This document shows positions 35,540-48,788 of a stretch of DNA of 64,000 nt, piece after piece. The translations under genes were made by a program, and so were the position numbers. Location: the NCBI GenBank assembly GCA_029204225.1, contig CM055106.1, forward strand, positions 42,984,368-43,048,367, read 5' to 3'. The notes beneath the pieces were generated by a model, which saw only the letters and a list, made by a program, of their open reading frames with translations, did not search any database and was not told the DNA's origin. Position 1 is the stretch's first letter. Every line of letters starts with the position of its first letter. Source of the DNA: Diphasiastrum complanatum. Taxonomy: Eukaryota > Streptophyta > Lycopodiopsida > Lycopodiales > Lycopodiaceae.

Positions 35540-35762
35540 ATGCGGCTTGGTTTGCGGTTAACACAACATCAAGGCACAGGGACCTTACGGTTCTATTTTG
35601 GAACCGGTTATCGTTATCGCAAGCGACCGCAACCAACGCACTTGCGAGACCTTATGGTCACTTTAGATCCACTGCTGCAAAAGGGAGTAACTGTGAGAAC
35701 TGAAGGGAGGGGTAAGCGTGAGAACCATGAGGGCTGAAGAGAGGGGCAACCATGAGAACCGA

Positions 35763-37243
<1,481 letters not shown>

Positions 37244-37249
37244 ATCCGA

Positions 37250-39224
37250 GCTATAACATTTGTATCAGTGCTTCAACAACGGATGTTTCGACAATGCATG
37301 TGAAGGATTATAAAACGACCCCCAAATAGATTGCCAATCTAAGGAAATGCTAATGGAAGTCGTTTTATACCACAATTACAAGCTCCATTGGGTATGGAGT
37401 CGAAAATAAGGCCGTTCATGATCACAGGCACTTTCAATGGCAATCGACAAGGCAAATTCCTAACGGTCTACCGACAATAACCAACCGATGACACTGATAA
37501 AATAGCAGCAAGAGGAGAATAAGTTCAGTGTTTCTCTTAGTGTAGCGTTGGCTTCACAAATGCCAGGTGTTCATCTCACCAAACAAGCCTGTAGCAAACG
37601 ATTAGTTCCTGAATCTTGAATTGGTTTTACAATTGTTATTATTAGTCAAACCAACCATCCAAATCAACTTAGAATCGGCCCAAGAAGTTATGTGTAGTTA
37701 GGCCAATGATGAGAGATCAGTATAGCGACCTCTTAATAATACAATTTATAAATTCTCTCAAATCCCAGATAAATACCCTAGATACGTAAGGGTTTCAATG
37801 AATTTGCTATCTATTACGGCAATGGCCTCCTAAGCAGAGATGGGCAGAGCTAGCATTGAGTAACATGGCCTAAGGTCCAACGACCTTCAGGCAAGAAGAT
37901 GGCCTTCCCACCAACAAACTACACAAATCCAAAATGTGGTTGATGAAAGGGCATTCAATGGAGAAAATGGAAGATACCTTAGACCTATAATTTTCTTTTT
38001 GCTTTTATGGGGCTTTTCAAGCAAATCCGTGGCAGAGATAGGCCGCCGTAGGTTGGATTGTTGGGCAAACTCGCAGGTAGGCAAATAGAATAGGGACAGA
38101 AGAACGCAGGCAGGCAGATCGCAGATCGGAGGGAGCGAATCTGATGGCATGCAGGCAGATCGTAGATCAGAGGAGGGAGCGGAGCAGGGCAGGCAAATGT
38201 TCAAACCCGCAGACAGGGCATGAAAGAGACCGTAGGCAGGGTAGGAGGGCAACAGGCCTTAGCACATAGCCTAGCAGGAGGACGGGATTGCCACAGGCAG
38301 ACTGAGACCAGCGTGGACAGAACAAGGTTCAAGGGCAGGGCCGCACAACAGGGCACGGGCCAGGGCAACAGCAGGGCTCAAAGCCTCAGACAGCAAACGA
38401 GCCACAACAGGGCCTCAAGCACGATTTTCAAAGGTGGGCACAGGACAGAGGGCCACAGACAGGTTATAGAATGGCCTCAGATAACAGGCACAGCCTACAG
38501 CAGACAGAATTGGTTTCTCTTAAACTTTCAAGGCTTTGAATTGAGCCACATAACCAGTGCCATCAGAACTTTGAAGGCTGCCAAATGTCCTTCAGAATCA
38601 CGATTGGTTGGTAGGAAAACTGCTCGTAAAACTAACACTTTCTGGAAATGCAATGGGCTTTTGTTTGTGGCTGACAGGGCTCTAGAGTGGACCGCACCAG
38701 GTAGATCAGCTTCTTCTCTTTTACTCCTCCCTGCTTCTATGGGATTGAGCACAAATTGGAAGTGGAAGAGATGGGAGGCACCAAGCAAAACAGTTTCTAC
38801 TCCTTCCCTTTCTCTCCAAACTTCTCCAAACAAGTTCGCTCTCTCTCGCTCAATGTTGTGACTCAATGGGCTGGAGGTGCACCCCCTCAAGAAATGGGCA
38901 CCTCCTTATGACTTTTCAAAAAATTGCCTCTAAAAATAGGGCACTAGTCCAAATTCGTTTTTTAACACCTAACTTGGCCTCAACTTCCAATTTTAAAGTC
39001 AAGTTGGGCTCTATTTATGGTTTCAGTTTTTATGTGCTCACAGCCAAGTTTTTTAATTACTAGAACTATATTACGAAAATACTTGGCAACTCCTATTTCC
39101 GACAAACTCGGAAACTAGGGGCATAGACCGCATAAATGAAATTTTCATACAACGTAAATTAGCAAATGATCAGTATTTTAATAGCAGTGCAACCGGCCAT
39201 TATGGGCCATTTACGCGTCATTTT
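37250..39224. other. Unclassified intergenic sequence
   Basis: No gene is supported. A 213-codon plus-strand frame (38220..38861) and antisense frames overlap it, but composition is Q/R/S-rich at the start without motifs and both strands are open, which is typical of chance frames. Confidence 0.4.
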
Positions 39225-39340
39225 TTAACAGTTCCGCATCAGCGTAATAGCGATTCCAAGTCTCAAAGGAACGCAATCGCAACCTTTTAAACCGTAGAGT
39301 CAAAGTTCTGACAACCAACGGTAAGGCTGAAATCTTTGAT
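39225..39340 (-). repeat. Dispersed repeat 'accgttggt', copy 2 (inverted)
   Basis: It is the reverse complement of the segment at 25693..25840. Here it is about 200 bp from a (TG)n/(GA)n tract instead of adjoining it. Confidence 0.6.
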
Positions 39341-39540
39341 CCATTCGTTTACTTGGCAATTTGGAATTCGTAACATAGCATCCAACGTGACTCCCAACGC
39401 GACTCAGACTAAAGACTCCATAAAATGACTAAATGAAAACAAAACGCACAATTCGGACACTGATTGAGACAATCCAGCCACTGTTACAACAACTTCAGTT
39501 CATGAACAATGAGGGCAGTTGAGCTGATCTTGATCATTTC

Positions 39541-39641
<101 letters not shown>

Positions 39642-40108
39642 TCATTCTATCTAAGATCATATGGTATGGAATCGGTATATATTGAACATCAAAACAGCTC
39701 TCCATGCTCAGCTGCATGGACCACACATCGATCAAAGTTAGGCTGCATCACACAAAGAAAGGTAAACAACGACTTAAGGATCTAAGCCCAGCCTCGCTGT
39801 ATCGATATACATTTATGCATATGATGAAAGGGATCTAGCACTCCATATTGTTCTTAGAGTGAAAGTAATAATGCAAGACATAAATTACAGAAGTAGATAA
39901 AATTGCTTCATCGCATCACACAACTGAGCTGAGATAACTAACCAAGGAAGAGGGCTGTTCAAAACATTTACAGACGTAGTTGTTATGTCCATGACCAGTA
40001 CATAGGATACAGTATACTCCTAGTCTTGGATACACGGTACTCTAGTGAAACAAGCTGTTAGTTATGCCACATCATACTGGACGTGACCCGAAAGTAACTA
40101 ATCATACT

Positions 40109-40500
40109 TGTGAGGCCCAGAACACACTAAATGGAGTTTAGACAAGGTATGAGACAGTGTATGCATGTGTAGAGTTATCAATAGCAATTCTATGAATAGT
40201 TGGTCCATGCATAGAACTCTATTCTAGGTGAATCTATGTATAGGGAACATAGGGCTATTTGGTTAGTGTCCAAGATGCATTAGGCTCTATATAAGAGGTC
40301 CAAACTCGTCCTACTACACATCATGGTTCTTGATTCATTGCCAAGTTCTCACTCTACATTCATGCTTCTTGTTCCTTGGCTTGGGGGTGAGCTTTCTAGA
40401 GATTGATTGGATGCTTCTACTTGGTTGGGTGGTTTCTCCATAGTGTGTTATCCTTTGTGTTTGGGATTTGTAAGCAGGATCTAAGGAGCTTCCCTTATAG
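40109..40500 (+). repeat. Copia-type LTR with TATA box
   Basis: It starts TGTGAGGCCCAG. A good TATA box (tatataa, 40288..40294) lies midway, and the segment ends at a Met-tRNA primer site. No gag is recognisable downstream and no second LTR lies in the window, so only the 5' end of an element remains. The exact 3' edge of the LTR is unclear. Confidence 0.6.
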
Positions 40501-40512
40501 TGGTATCAGAGC
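40501..40512 (+). promoter_or_regulatory. Copia primer binding site
   Basis: TGGTATCAGAGC is complementary to the 3' end of initiator Met-tRNA and directly follows the LTR-like segment. Confidence 0.8.
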
Positions 40513-40929
40513 AAGGCTTACAAATTTGGAGAGGTGGTGCTTTTCATTGGAGCTTGGTATTCAACTAGTATTCTCATCCAAGGCTAGATTGAACTCACTG
40601 TTGATACAAACTTCTCATATTTCAACGTGTGGTAAATGGATAGATATTTTGCTTCTGGCTTGTTCATCTCAACATCCAAAATAGGGATCGATCCTCAAGA
40701 GGCCAAAGAAATTCATCCCCTCAGCCATGACCAAATTTATATCACCTTTAAATGAAAATTAGGGAGCACATTTGATGTGAAATATAATACCTTATGGTCA
40801 TTGTTTCATGACATAGGTTACACCTTATTGAAACTCCTGTGTGCTCCTTTCTAGTGAACCCTAGGAGGTTTATATGCTATCCAACAATGAAAATTCGATT
40901 GCTAAATCAATGAAATGTGAAGTGCCATA

Positions 40930-41345
40930 AGGTATACCCCCCCTCCCCCCGCTGGGCCTTTAGAGCATTGGCCGCGCGTGGGAGGGGTTTGGCCCCGATG
41001 GCCCCCAACGCGTGGCCCGTGCTCGGGTGCCCGCCAAAATTGAGGCGCGGGAATTTTTAGTGCGCGACGCCGGGCTGTGGCACAACTGCGGTCCCGAGCA
41101 ACTAGGGGAAAGCTTCGGGCAGAGGTGGCGCCGGGCAGCCAAGGCTGCGCAGTGACACACACACACACACACACGGACGGCAAGAATTGGGTGGGTTTCT
41201 CTATATATCCCCTCCCAGATCCTATGGGATAAAAAATAGCTGCCTAGACACGTGACGTCCGGGCAGCCAATTTTTTAAAATAAAATAAAAAACATGTGGT
41301 CACGAGGGGGCCTGGGCCAAAGGGCCACCGTGCTCTCAATATGCG
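40930..41345. repeat. GC-rich repeat with (AC)n
   Basis: 40930-41160 is GC-rich in an AT-rich region and ends in an (AC)n tract. The following 41205..41345 ('tatgggataaa', 'gtccgggcagccaat', 'gagggggcctgggcc') resembles 51575..51715, so a dispersed repeat is present. Another (AC)n/(AT)n tract lies at 41349..41393. No coding potential is evident. Confidence 0.55.
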
Positions 41346-41406
41346 AGCACACACACACACACACACATATATATAATATATATATATATATATAGCTTCG
41401 AGGCTC

Positions 41407-42329
41407 CCTCCGTGTCTCCGACATAGCTATATCTCACGTTCTGTGTCCATTCTCTATCGATTGTGAGGATTGAACAGATGGGTCGCTTCTATGCATGTAC
41501 TGTGAGAGGTTTCGGCTTCATCCAGAAGGACGACAGTGAGTTGAATTGGTTTGTGAGAAACACACTTCATTTGGAGCAATATTTTGTTTGCACTATCTGG
41601 ATGTTGTTCGAAAGGCAAGAACTATTTTGTTTAATCCAAGTTTTGATTCTGAGATGCATTGAATCTGATAGAAAACACTACCAGCGACTATTTCTAAAAG
41701 AGTTCATTCAAAAATTGTGAAGAATAGTAAGAGCCTTTGTTTTTCTGAAGTTCAAGCGCATTTGAGGAGCAGTAGCAGCGAACCTGCTGTTGAGCTACCA
41801 GCGACTATTTCTAAATTCTAGAGTTCTAAAAAAGTCAGAAAACAATGGTTTTTCAATTTTACCTCCGTGTCTCCGCCATAGCTATATCTCACGTGTTCTC
41901 ACGTTCTCTGTCCATTCTCTATCGATAGGGAGGATCGAGCAGATGGATTGCTTCTATGCATGTATTGTGAGAGGTTTCGGCTTCATCCGGAAGGACGACA
42001 ATGAGTTGAATTGGTTTGTGAGAAACACACGTCATTTGGAGCAATCTTTTGTTAACACTATTTGGATGTTGTTCGGAAGGGTCGAAGAACTATTTTGTTT
42101 AATCCAAGTTTCTGATCTGAGATGCATTGAATCTCATAGAAAACACTACCAGCGACTATTTCTAAATTCTAGAGTTCATTCAAGAATTGTGAAGAATAGT
42201 AAAGTTTTTCTGAAGTTCAAGCGCATTTTGAGGAGCAGTGGCAGCGAACCTGCTGTTGAACTACGAGCGACTATTTCTAAATTCTAGAGTTCCAAAAAGT
42301 CAGAAAACACTGGTTTTTCAATTCTACCT
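41407..42329 (+). repeat. 455-bp tandem duplication with related open frames
   Basis: Unit 1 (41407..41861) and unit 2 (41862..42329) share most of their length. Each encodes a related peptide from an ATG in 'cagatgg' (41478 and 41940), containing 'VRGFGFI.KDD.ELNWFVRNT' and 'LRCIES.RKHYQRLF'. Unit 2 is open to a stop at 42285..42287; unit 1 stops at 41718..41720. The GFGFI motif recalls cold-shock-type RNA-binding folds, but nothing else supports that. Both copies differ at many amino-acid positions, arguing against constraint. Confidence 0.7.
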
Positions 42330-42332
42330 TTT

Positions 42333-42760
42333 TGCCATTTCAGTACATGTGTAAGGACGTTCACCACGTCAGACATGTCAAAATGCAGTTTTGTGACTGA
42401 GTCACCCCTACCAAGCTCCTCATTCTCCCGGAACGCTCGCCACATAACCATGGGCTCCCAGCTTAAGCCAGTACTTGCTTTTTAAACATCTCTAACTATG
42501 ACAAAAGTTTGGACAGGCTCACCACGTCTCCAATGCTTTTGAAAATGTTGCATACCTTCACCTGTCAATTCTTCACTGGATGGACAATAAAGAAAATTGT
42601 CACTACTGTCCTTTCTTTCAGCTGCTAGGCGCAAGTTAGAGTTACTCGTGATACCAGCCTCCTCACCATTACAATCACAACACACATGTTTTTCAATCCT
42701 ATTCTCAAGATCCTCCGTTTCAATTGTTGCTTTAATATCTTTTTCCAATTGCTCAAGCAT
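42333..42760 (-). pseudogene. Fragment of a KDM3/JMJ25-type JmjC histone demethylase
   Basis: One minus-strand frame reads from 42760: a charged N-part, 'DNFLYCPSSEEL', 'HFQKHWRRGEPV', 'VIVRDV', then an in-frame TAA at 42482..42484, then '[18 protein letters not shown]' followed directly by '[17 protein letters not shown]' and 'VVNVLTH'. These blocks are hallmarks of plant JMJ25/IBM1-like H3K9 demethylases, including the Fe-binding H-x-D. In family members a stretch of roughly a hundred residues separates 'MWRAF' from 'RGDSVTKLH'; here it is missing, as if an exon were skipped or lost. Four extra codons split 'GEPV' from 'IVRDV'. It is a non-functional gene piece, possibly retrocopied or carried by an element. 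Confidence 0.85.
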
Positions 42761-43511
42761 TTGTGGCCATTTTTTAAAAGCATTTACTAATTATGAATAT
42801 GTTTTTTTGCAGCAAGTTCAACAAAAAAAAAAAGACAAGAATACATAAAAAAATATTGTATATACAAGATAGAATGTTTAATAAATAATAAAATCTATAT
42901 AGGACAAACAAAAAACTTACAAAAAAAAAACCTCCAAAAAAAATGTGAAAAGATATATTTATTTTTATTCCTTTTGAAAAATACTTTAGAAAAGAAATAT
43001 TAGAAATTGTGAACTGTAAAAATAAAGCAAATAGACTAGAGAAATTCTACCGAAATTTTTATAAAACAAAAACATATAAAAGATATAATATTTTAGAGTG
43101 TAATCCAAGTCAATCAAAAAAATATTGGTTTTTAAAACAAAATAAAAAAATATAACATAAATTCAATTGTTTATTTATATTATTGAATTCATGTCTATTT
43201 TTTTTAATAAATAAGTTTCAAATCACACAAGATGGAATGACATTTTTATTTTTAGATATCTCATATCTATTTTCATTAAGATATAATATAAATTACATAT
43301 AATTTCATGTCTTTTATAATTTTTTATGTTAAATTATTTTATATATTATATGATACATTAATCTAATATCAAAGATTACAATTTAGATCAAATGTCTATT
43401 TATAATATAGCAAAGTTTTTTTGATAGCTAATTTTGTTTTTAATTCATATTTCTTAAAATAAGAAATTTCTTGATTCAAATATTCAAAATATAACTAAAA
43501 AAATAGATTAA
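42761..43511. other. Very AT-rich spacer
   Basis: No gene is seen. Long A and T runs lead up to the copia insertion site; the sequence resumes after the element at 49627. Confidence 0.5.
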
Positions 43512-43516
43512 ATTCT
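43512..43516 (+). other. Target site duplication, left (attct)
   Basis: Identical to 49622..49626. Confidence 0.95.
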
Positions 43517-44334
43517 TGTGAAAAATGCAAAAACTTGGTAGAGGCCAAAAACTTGTAGATAGGATGATTACACATGTGTGGAGTCTGTTCCCACGTGTGA
43601 AAATAGTATACTTGTCATGTACCATAATCATATAGGTTGTACATATAATTTAATTCAAGTTCTAGTGGCTAAAAAGGCCAAAAACTAGTTTTCTAGACAA
43701 ATGACACATGGCATCAATCTATTGATTGCATGAGCCACATCCTTTGGTTACGTGTCACATCTCATGTGTAGAGGACAGCTCACATGTGTGGAATAAGCTG
43801 AAGTAGACGAATTTTGACTTCTAGACGATTTTCAAGTAGATCTCCATATAGAAGGAAAATGGACCAAAAGTGCTCAAAATAGAAGGTTTTGTCCAAGTGT
43901 CATTTTTGCATGATGAATCATCATATGACAAAACACCTTCACACATGTGGGATCAAAGGGATGATCAATACCACGAGCTCTCACTTATTGTACATATAGA
44001 GCCACATTTGGCCATAATCATTGTGAGACACCAATTTTGGTTTTGGAAGCAATTTTGAGTGATTCTCTCCATTTGTTTTGATTGTTTTGAGGTGCTATCA
44101 ATGTGTACTTGAATTTCAGGTTGGAGTCCGTACTCAGACAGGGTTTCACACGTGGAAAACCAGAAAGTACACCTACCTTCAATTAATGATTGTTCTTGTT
44201 AGGATTTTGTGTCTAGAATTGATCTAGATTGATCTTAATCTAAAGTAGATTGATAGATCAAGTAATCTGACAATCAATCCCTCTTGAGGATCAGATTAAG
44301 ATCCACTCTTGGTCCTTTTTGTACTTTTTCCACA
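43517..44334 (+). repeat. Copia 5' LTR
   Basis: 818 bp, TGTGAAAAATGC...TTTCCACA. 'acacatgtgtg' and 'cacgtgtg' palindromic words recur. A weak TATA-like 'acatatagag' near 43995 corresponds to a better 'tatatatagag' in the right LTR. Confidence 0.95.
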
Positions 44335-44350
44335 TGGTATCAGAGCCTAG
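44335..44350 (+). promoter_or_regulatory. Copia primer binding site
   Basis: TGGTATCAGAGCCTAG directly follows the 5' LTR with no spacer and is complementary to initiator Met-tRNA. Confidence 0.95.
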
Positions 44351-44936
44351 TACAAGAGGTTTTGTTGAAATTGATAGGGTTAATCCAAATCAAAGCCAAA
44401 ATTAGCAGTTTTTTGGAAACTAGTCAAATTTTGTGTAGCGAGTTGGATTTGATAGCTATTCTCAAAAATTTTGGTCCAAATCTTGTTGTGGGCTATAGGA
44501 ACCCTTTTCACACGTGTGAGGCCGTACAGCTCCGGTTTTGACTGAGAAATTTCAAAAATTTGTAGAATTTGATTCACATACCCAATTTGAGTGATTTTTG
44601 GTGCAAAATCAAGCATTTTCTATAGAGACTCTAATCCCTTGATTAGTTCTTGGATTAGATCAGCCAAAAAATTAAAATTGAAGCTTGAATGAGGTGCATT
44701 AATTGATCTACTCTGATTTTTTGATTGTATGTTGAAGTTGAAGAGAGAAATTGCTAAAAATCATAGATTAAGGAGTGATTTTGCAAGGTTGACACTAGAA
44801 TCTAAATTTTCATCATTCTAGATTGGTTCATGAGTGATAGGATTGAGTCTATAAGCTTTCTAAATTGCTAGAAGACTTTAGGTTCAGATCTCTTAGAGAA
44901 ACCATAAGAGTTTCTAGTGCTTTTTCACATTCAAAA

Positions 44937-47900
44937 ATGGCATCAATGGGTGGTTTTTTGCTTGAAGCTAGTGAAAGACTTACATCCACTAATTATGCTA
45001 CTTGGATAGTTCGAATGGAGTCTTTGCTTGTACTTCATGATCTTTATGACAAAGTACTTGAGGTGGAAGTAGAACCTCAAGGAGGAGTTGAATTGGCTAA
45101 GTACAAAAAGAGATGTAGAGTTGCATTACACTGCATAAAAATGAATGTAAGTAATGAACTTTTGAAAGAAATCTCATCTTGTACCACATCCAAAGAGGCA
45201 TGGGATTCATTAAAAGCCATTTATGGATCCAAGAACACTTCAAGGATACTCATGCTTAGGAATCAAATCCTTCAAAGCATGAAAGGAAGTAGTGAAAGTG
45301 CCCAAAATTATGTCTTTAGGATCAAATCTTTGAATAAAGAGTTGTCTTCTATAGATGATAAAATCAAAGATGATGAATTAGTTCAAATCATTTTGAATGG
45401 ATTAGGAGATGATTATTCCAATATTGTTCAAACCTTTGCTATTTAAGATTCACTTCCTAGTATTGAAAATCTTCAAAGTGTGCTTGTTAGTGAGGAGAGT
45501 AGAATGCTTCATATCAAAAGTAGGATGAGTTCCTTATCTTTGAATGATGGTGATGAAAAAGCTAACTTTTCTTTGAAAGGCAAGAAGAAAAAGTTTCCAT
45601 CCAAGAAGACTCAAGACATGGAGATGGAAAACAAAGATGGAGCGTCAAGTTCCAAAGGCAAGAGCAAGAAGGACAAGAAGAAGCTAAAGTGTTTCTTTTG
45701 TGGAAAAAAGGGACATTTTGCATCCGAGTGCTACAAGAAGAAGAATGCCCAAGAGAAGGACAATCAAGGCAATCTTGTGCTTGAGGAGGAGGAAGAAGGC
45801 AATCTATCTTTGATGGTATCCTCACCACAAACATCTAATCAAGACACTTGGTGGATTGATAGTGGGGCAAGCTCTCACATGACTCACCAAAAAGACTACT
45901 TTTCTAATCTACTTTCTTACAATAGTTCTAAGAGATTTATCTTCACTGCAAGTGATCAAGAATGTGAGATTTTAGGTGTTGGATCCATTCCTTTATGTCT
46001 AGGATCATCTAAAAAAGTAGATCTAGACAATGTTCTTTATGTACCTTCAATTACAAAGAACTTGTTGAGTGTAGGACAACTTATGGATAGTGGATTAGAT
46101 GTACATTTCAAGCATGGAGCATGTTCTATCTTGAAAGATGAAAAATGTATTGCTAGTGGTTTCAAGCAAGGGAGGTTATTCAAATTGGATGCTAATGTGA
46201 TGGTTGGAAGTGTGAACATGGCAAGGGAGGAGCTCACTCAAGTGGAATTATGGCACAAAAGGTTAGGCCATCCTAACTACAAAGCTATGGAGACCTTGGT
46301 GACAAAGGAGCTAGCAAGAGGACTTCCCAAAACCATATCCAAGTGTGGCAAGCTTTGTGAAGCTTGTGGACTCTCCAAATCTCATAGGCTTCCTTTCAAG
46401 AGATCTTTGATAAGATCTAACTCTCCTCTTAGCCTTATACACTCGGATGTTCATTCATTTTCACATGAGTCAAATGGTGGAGCTCTAATGTATGTCACTT
46501 TTTCTGATGATAAATCAAGATACTCTTGGGTTTATCTCTTGTCTAAGAAAAGTGAAGTTTTTGAGTCCTTTGTAAAGTTCAAAACTCTTGTGGAAAAGCA
46601 ACTTAATACTAGCTTGAAAGTATTAAGAAGTGATAATTGAGGGGAGTACATCTCCAATAGGATGAAAGAGTTTTGTGAAACTAATGGCATAAAGAGAGAG
46701 TTTACTTGTACATATACTTCACAACAAAATGGAGTAGCTAAGAGAAAGAATAGGACACTATGTGAGTGTGCTAAAACTATGATATTAGATGCATCTCTTT
46801 CTATTTCATTTTGGGGAGAAGCTATTTTATGTGCAAATTTTCTTTGTAATAGAATGACTAATAGTGTCATTAAAGGACTTACACCTTATGAAGTATTGTT
46901 TGGCAAAAAGCCAAATCTTAGTGATTTGAAAGTTTTTGGATGTACTTGTTATGTACATATTCCTTTAGAAACAAGGAAAAAGGAAGATGCCACTTCTTTC
47001 AAAGGCATCTTTGTTGGTTATAGTGAAAGTAAGAAAGCCTATAGGATATATGATCCTATTACAAAAAAAGTTGTTGCTAGTAGAGATGTACTTTTTGATG
47101 AATCTCTCCAAGCCAAAGGAATGGTGACTTCCAACAACACTCAACTTGTCAATGATCATGCTATGGCCGAGGAGGAGCTTCATGAAGATGAGACCAACTC
47201 AACTCTTATACTTTCTTGACTACTATGCTTGAAGAACCAACACGTTTTGAGGAAGCAAATAAGTCTCAATATTGCTATGCAAGTAGAGTTTGATGCATTA
47301 ATGGAAAATCAAACTTGGAAACTTGTTGATTTACCTTATGGAAAGAAGCCTCTTACTTGTAAATGGATATATAGATTGAAATATAATCAAGATGGTTCCA
47401 TTCATAAGTACAAAGCTAGACTTGTAGCAAAAGGTTTTTTGCAAGTCAAAGGCATAGATTATGATGAAACCTTTGCACCTGTTGCAAAGCTTGTGACCAT
47501 TAGATTAATCATATGTCTTGCAACTTCTTTCAAATGGGAGCTCTTCCAACTTGATGTGACAAATGCTTTGTTAAATGGATTCTTGGAAGAGGAAATCTAC
47601 ATGTGCCAACCCGAGGGCTTCATCAAAGATGGAGAAGAAGACAAGGTGTGTCTTTTGAAGAAGAGTCTTTATGGACTCAAGCAACCACCAAGAGCATGGT
47701 ACTCTAGGTTGCATTCCTATCTTATTTCCATTGGATTTGTTGTAAGTTTTTATGAACCATCATTGTACTACAAATGTAATTATGGAAAGATCATTATCCT
47801 AGTTTTATATGTTGATGACATTATACTCACAGGAAATGATCTAGATGGCATTAATAATGTAAAAGTTTCCTTGTCTAGTGAATTTAAGATGGTAGATCTA

Positions 47901-48776
47901 GGACTTTTTAAAGTTATACTTGGAATAGAAGTCACTAAAAGTAATGATTTTACCTTCATATGTCAATCTAAGTATGCTAGATCAATCTTAGCAAGATTTG
48001 GCATGATTGATTGTAAAGGAGTTGAAACTCCTATGGAACTAAGTGTAAAGGGTTCTAAGGAAAGTGATGAAGCATCCTTTGAGGACATCACTACCTATAG
48101 AATGCTTATTGGTTCCTTGATATACTTAACTATCACTAGACCAGATCTTAGTTTTGGTGTTGGCAAGTTGAGTCAATACATGCAAAGTCCATTAATGTGT
48201 CATTGGAAAGGAGCAAAAAGGGTGTTAAGGTACATCTTGGCTACAAAAGACTTTGGCATAGTTTATAAAAGGACTAATATTTGTTTGAGAGCATATTCGG
48301 ACTTAAGTTTTGCAGGTGACAAGATGGATAGAAGATCCATAAGTGCATTTGCTACATTCTTATGTGGAGGAGTTATATCTTGGCTTTCCAAAAAGCAAGA
48401 TACCATCTCTCTTTCATCAACAGAATCCGAATATAAAGCTATGACAACAACAACAAAGGAGGTTCTTTGGCTTAAAAGGCTTTTGGAGGAGCTACATGTG
48501 ATCAAGGATGAAGACATTCCATGCATATATTGTGATAATCAAGCAGCTCAACAACTTGCAAACAATCCAGTCTTCCATGCTCAAACAAAGCACATCGAGA
48601 TTGCACATCATTTCGTGAGGGAGAAAGTGCAAGCAAAGGAGATCAAGCTTATTCATGTTTCATCATCAGATTGCATTGCTGATATACTCACCAAGGCATT
48701 GCCTAAAGATCCATTTATAAAATTAAGATTGGCTCTTGGAGTTATAGATAGATCTATGCTAGATTTACCAAGCTAG
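44937..48776 (+). pseudogene. Copia gag-pol polyprotein gene (nearly full length, disrupted)
   Basis: Start chosen at ATG 44937 (MASMGGFLLEA); an upstream in-frame ATG at 44865 exists. Order: gag core ('STNYATWIVRMESLL'); knuckle 'CFFCGKKGHFASEC' (~45690); protease 'WWIDSGASSHMT' with intact DSG (~45850); pre-integrase 'LWHKRLGHPNYKAM'; integrase with the first two Asp; RT with 'YVDDIILTGND' (~47810); RNase H with 'SLSSTESEYKAM' and 'CDNQAAQQLANNP'; TAG at 48774..48776. Damage: TAA at 45444..45446; TGA at 46638..46640 in the integrase; about 47200-47270 the homologous codons lie in another frame (paired frameshifts, creating TGA 47217..47219); and the catalytic integrase Glu is Lys ('GVAKRKNRT'). 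It cannot make an active polyprotein. Confidence 0.93.
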
Positions 48777-48782
48777 ATTTTT

Positions 48783-48788
48783 GAGGAG
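48783..48788 (+). other. Polypurine tract
   Basis: The purine run gaggag sits directly before the TG of the 3' LTR. Short, but correctly placed. Confidence 0.7.

Noticed and set aside
38220-38861. A 213-codon plus-strand frame
   Set aside because: No recognisable domain, odd composition, and the opposite strand is also open over much of it. I would need transcript or homology evidence to call it.
41463-42287. Cold-shock or RNA-binding protein gene based on GFGFI
   Set aside because: A single five-residue match without the rest of the fold is not enough. Kept only as a duplicated open frame.
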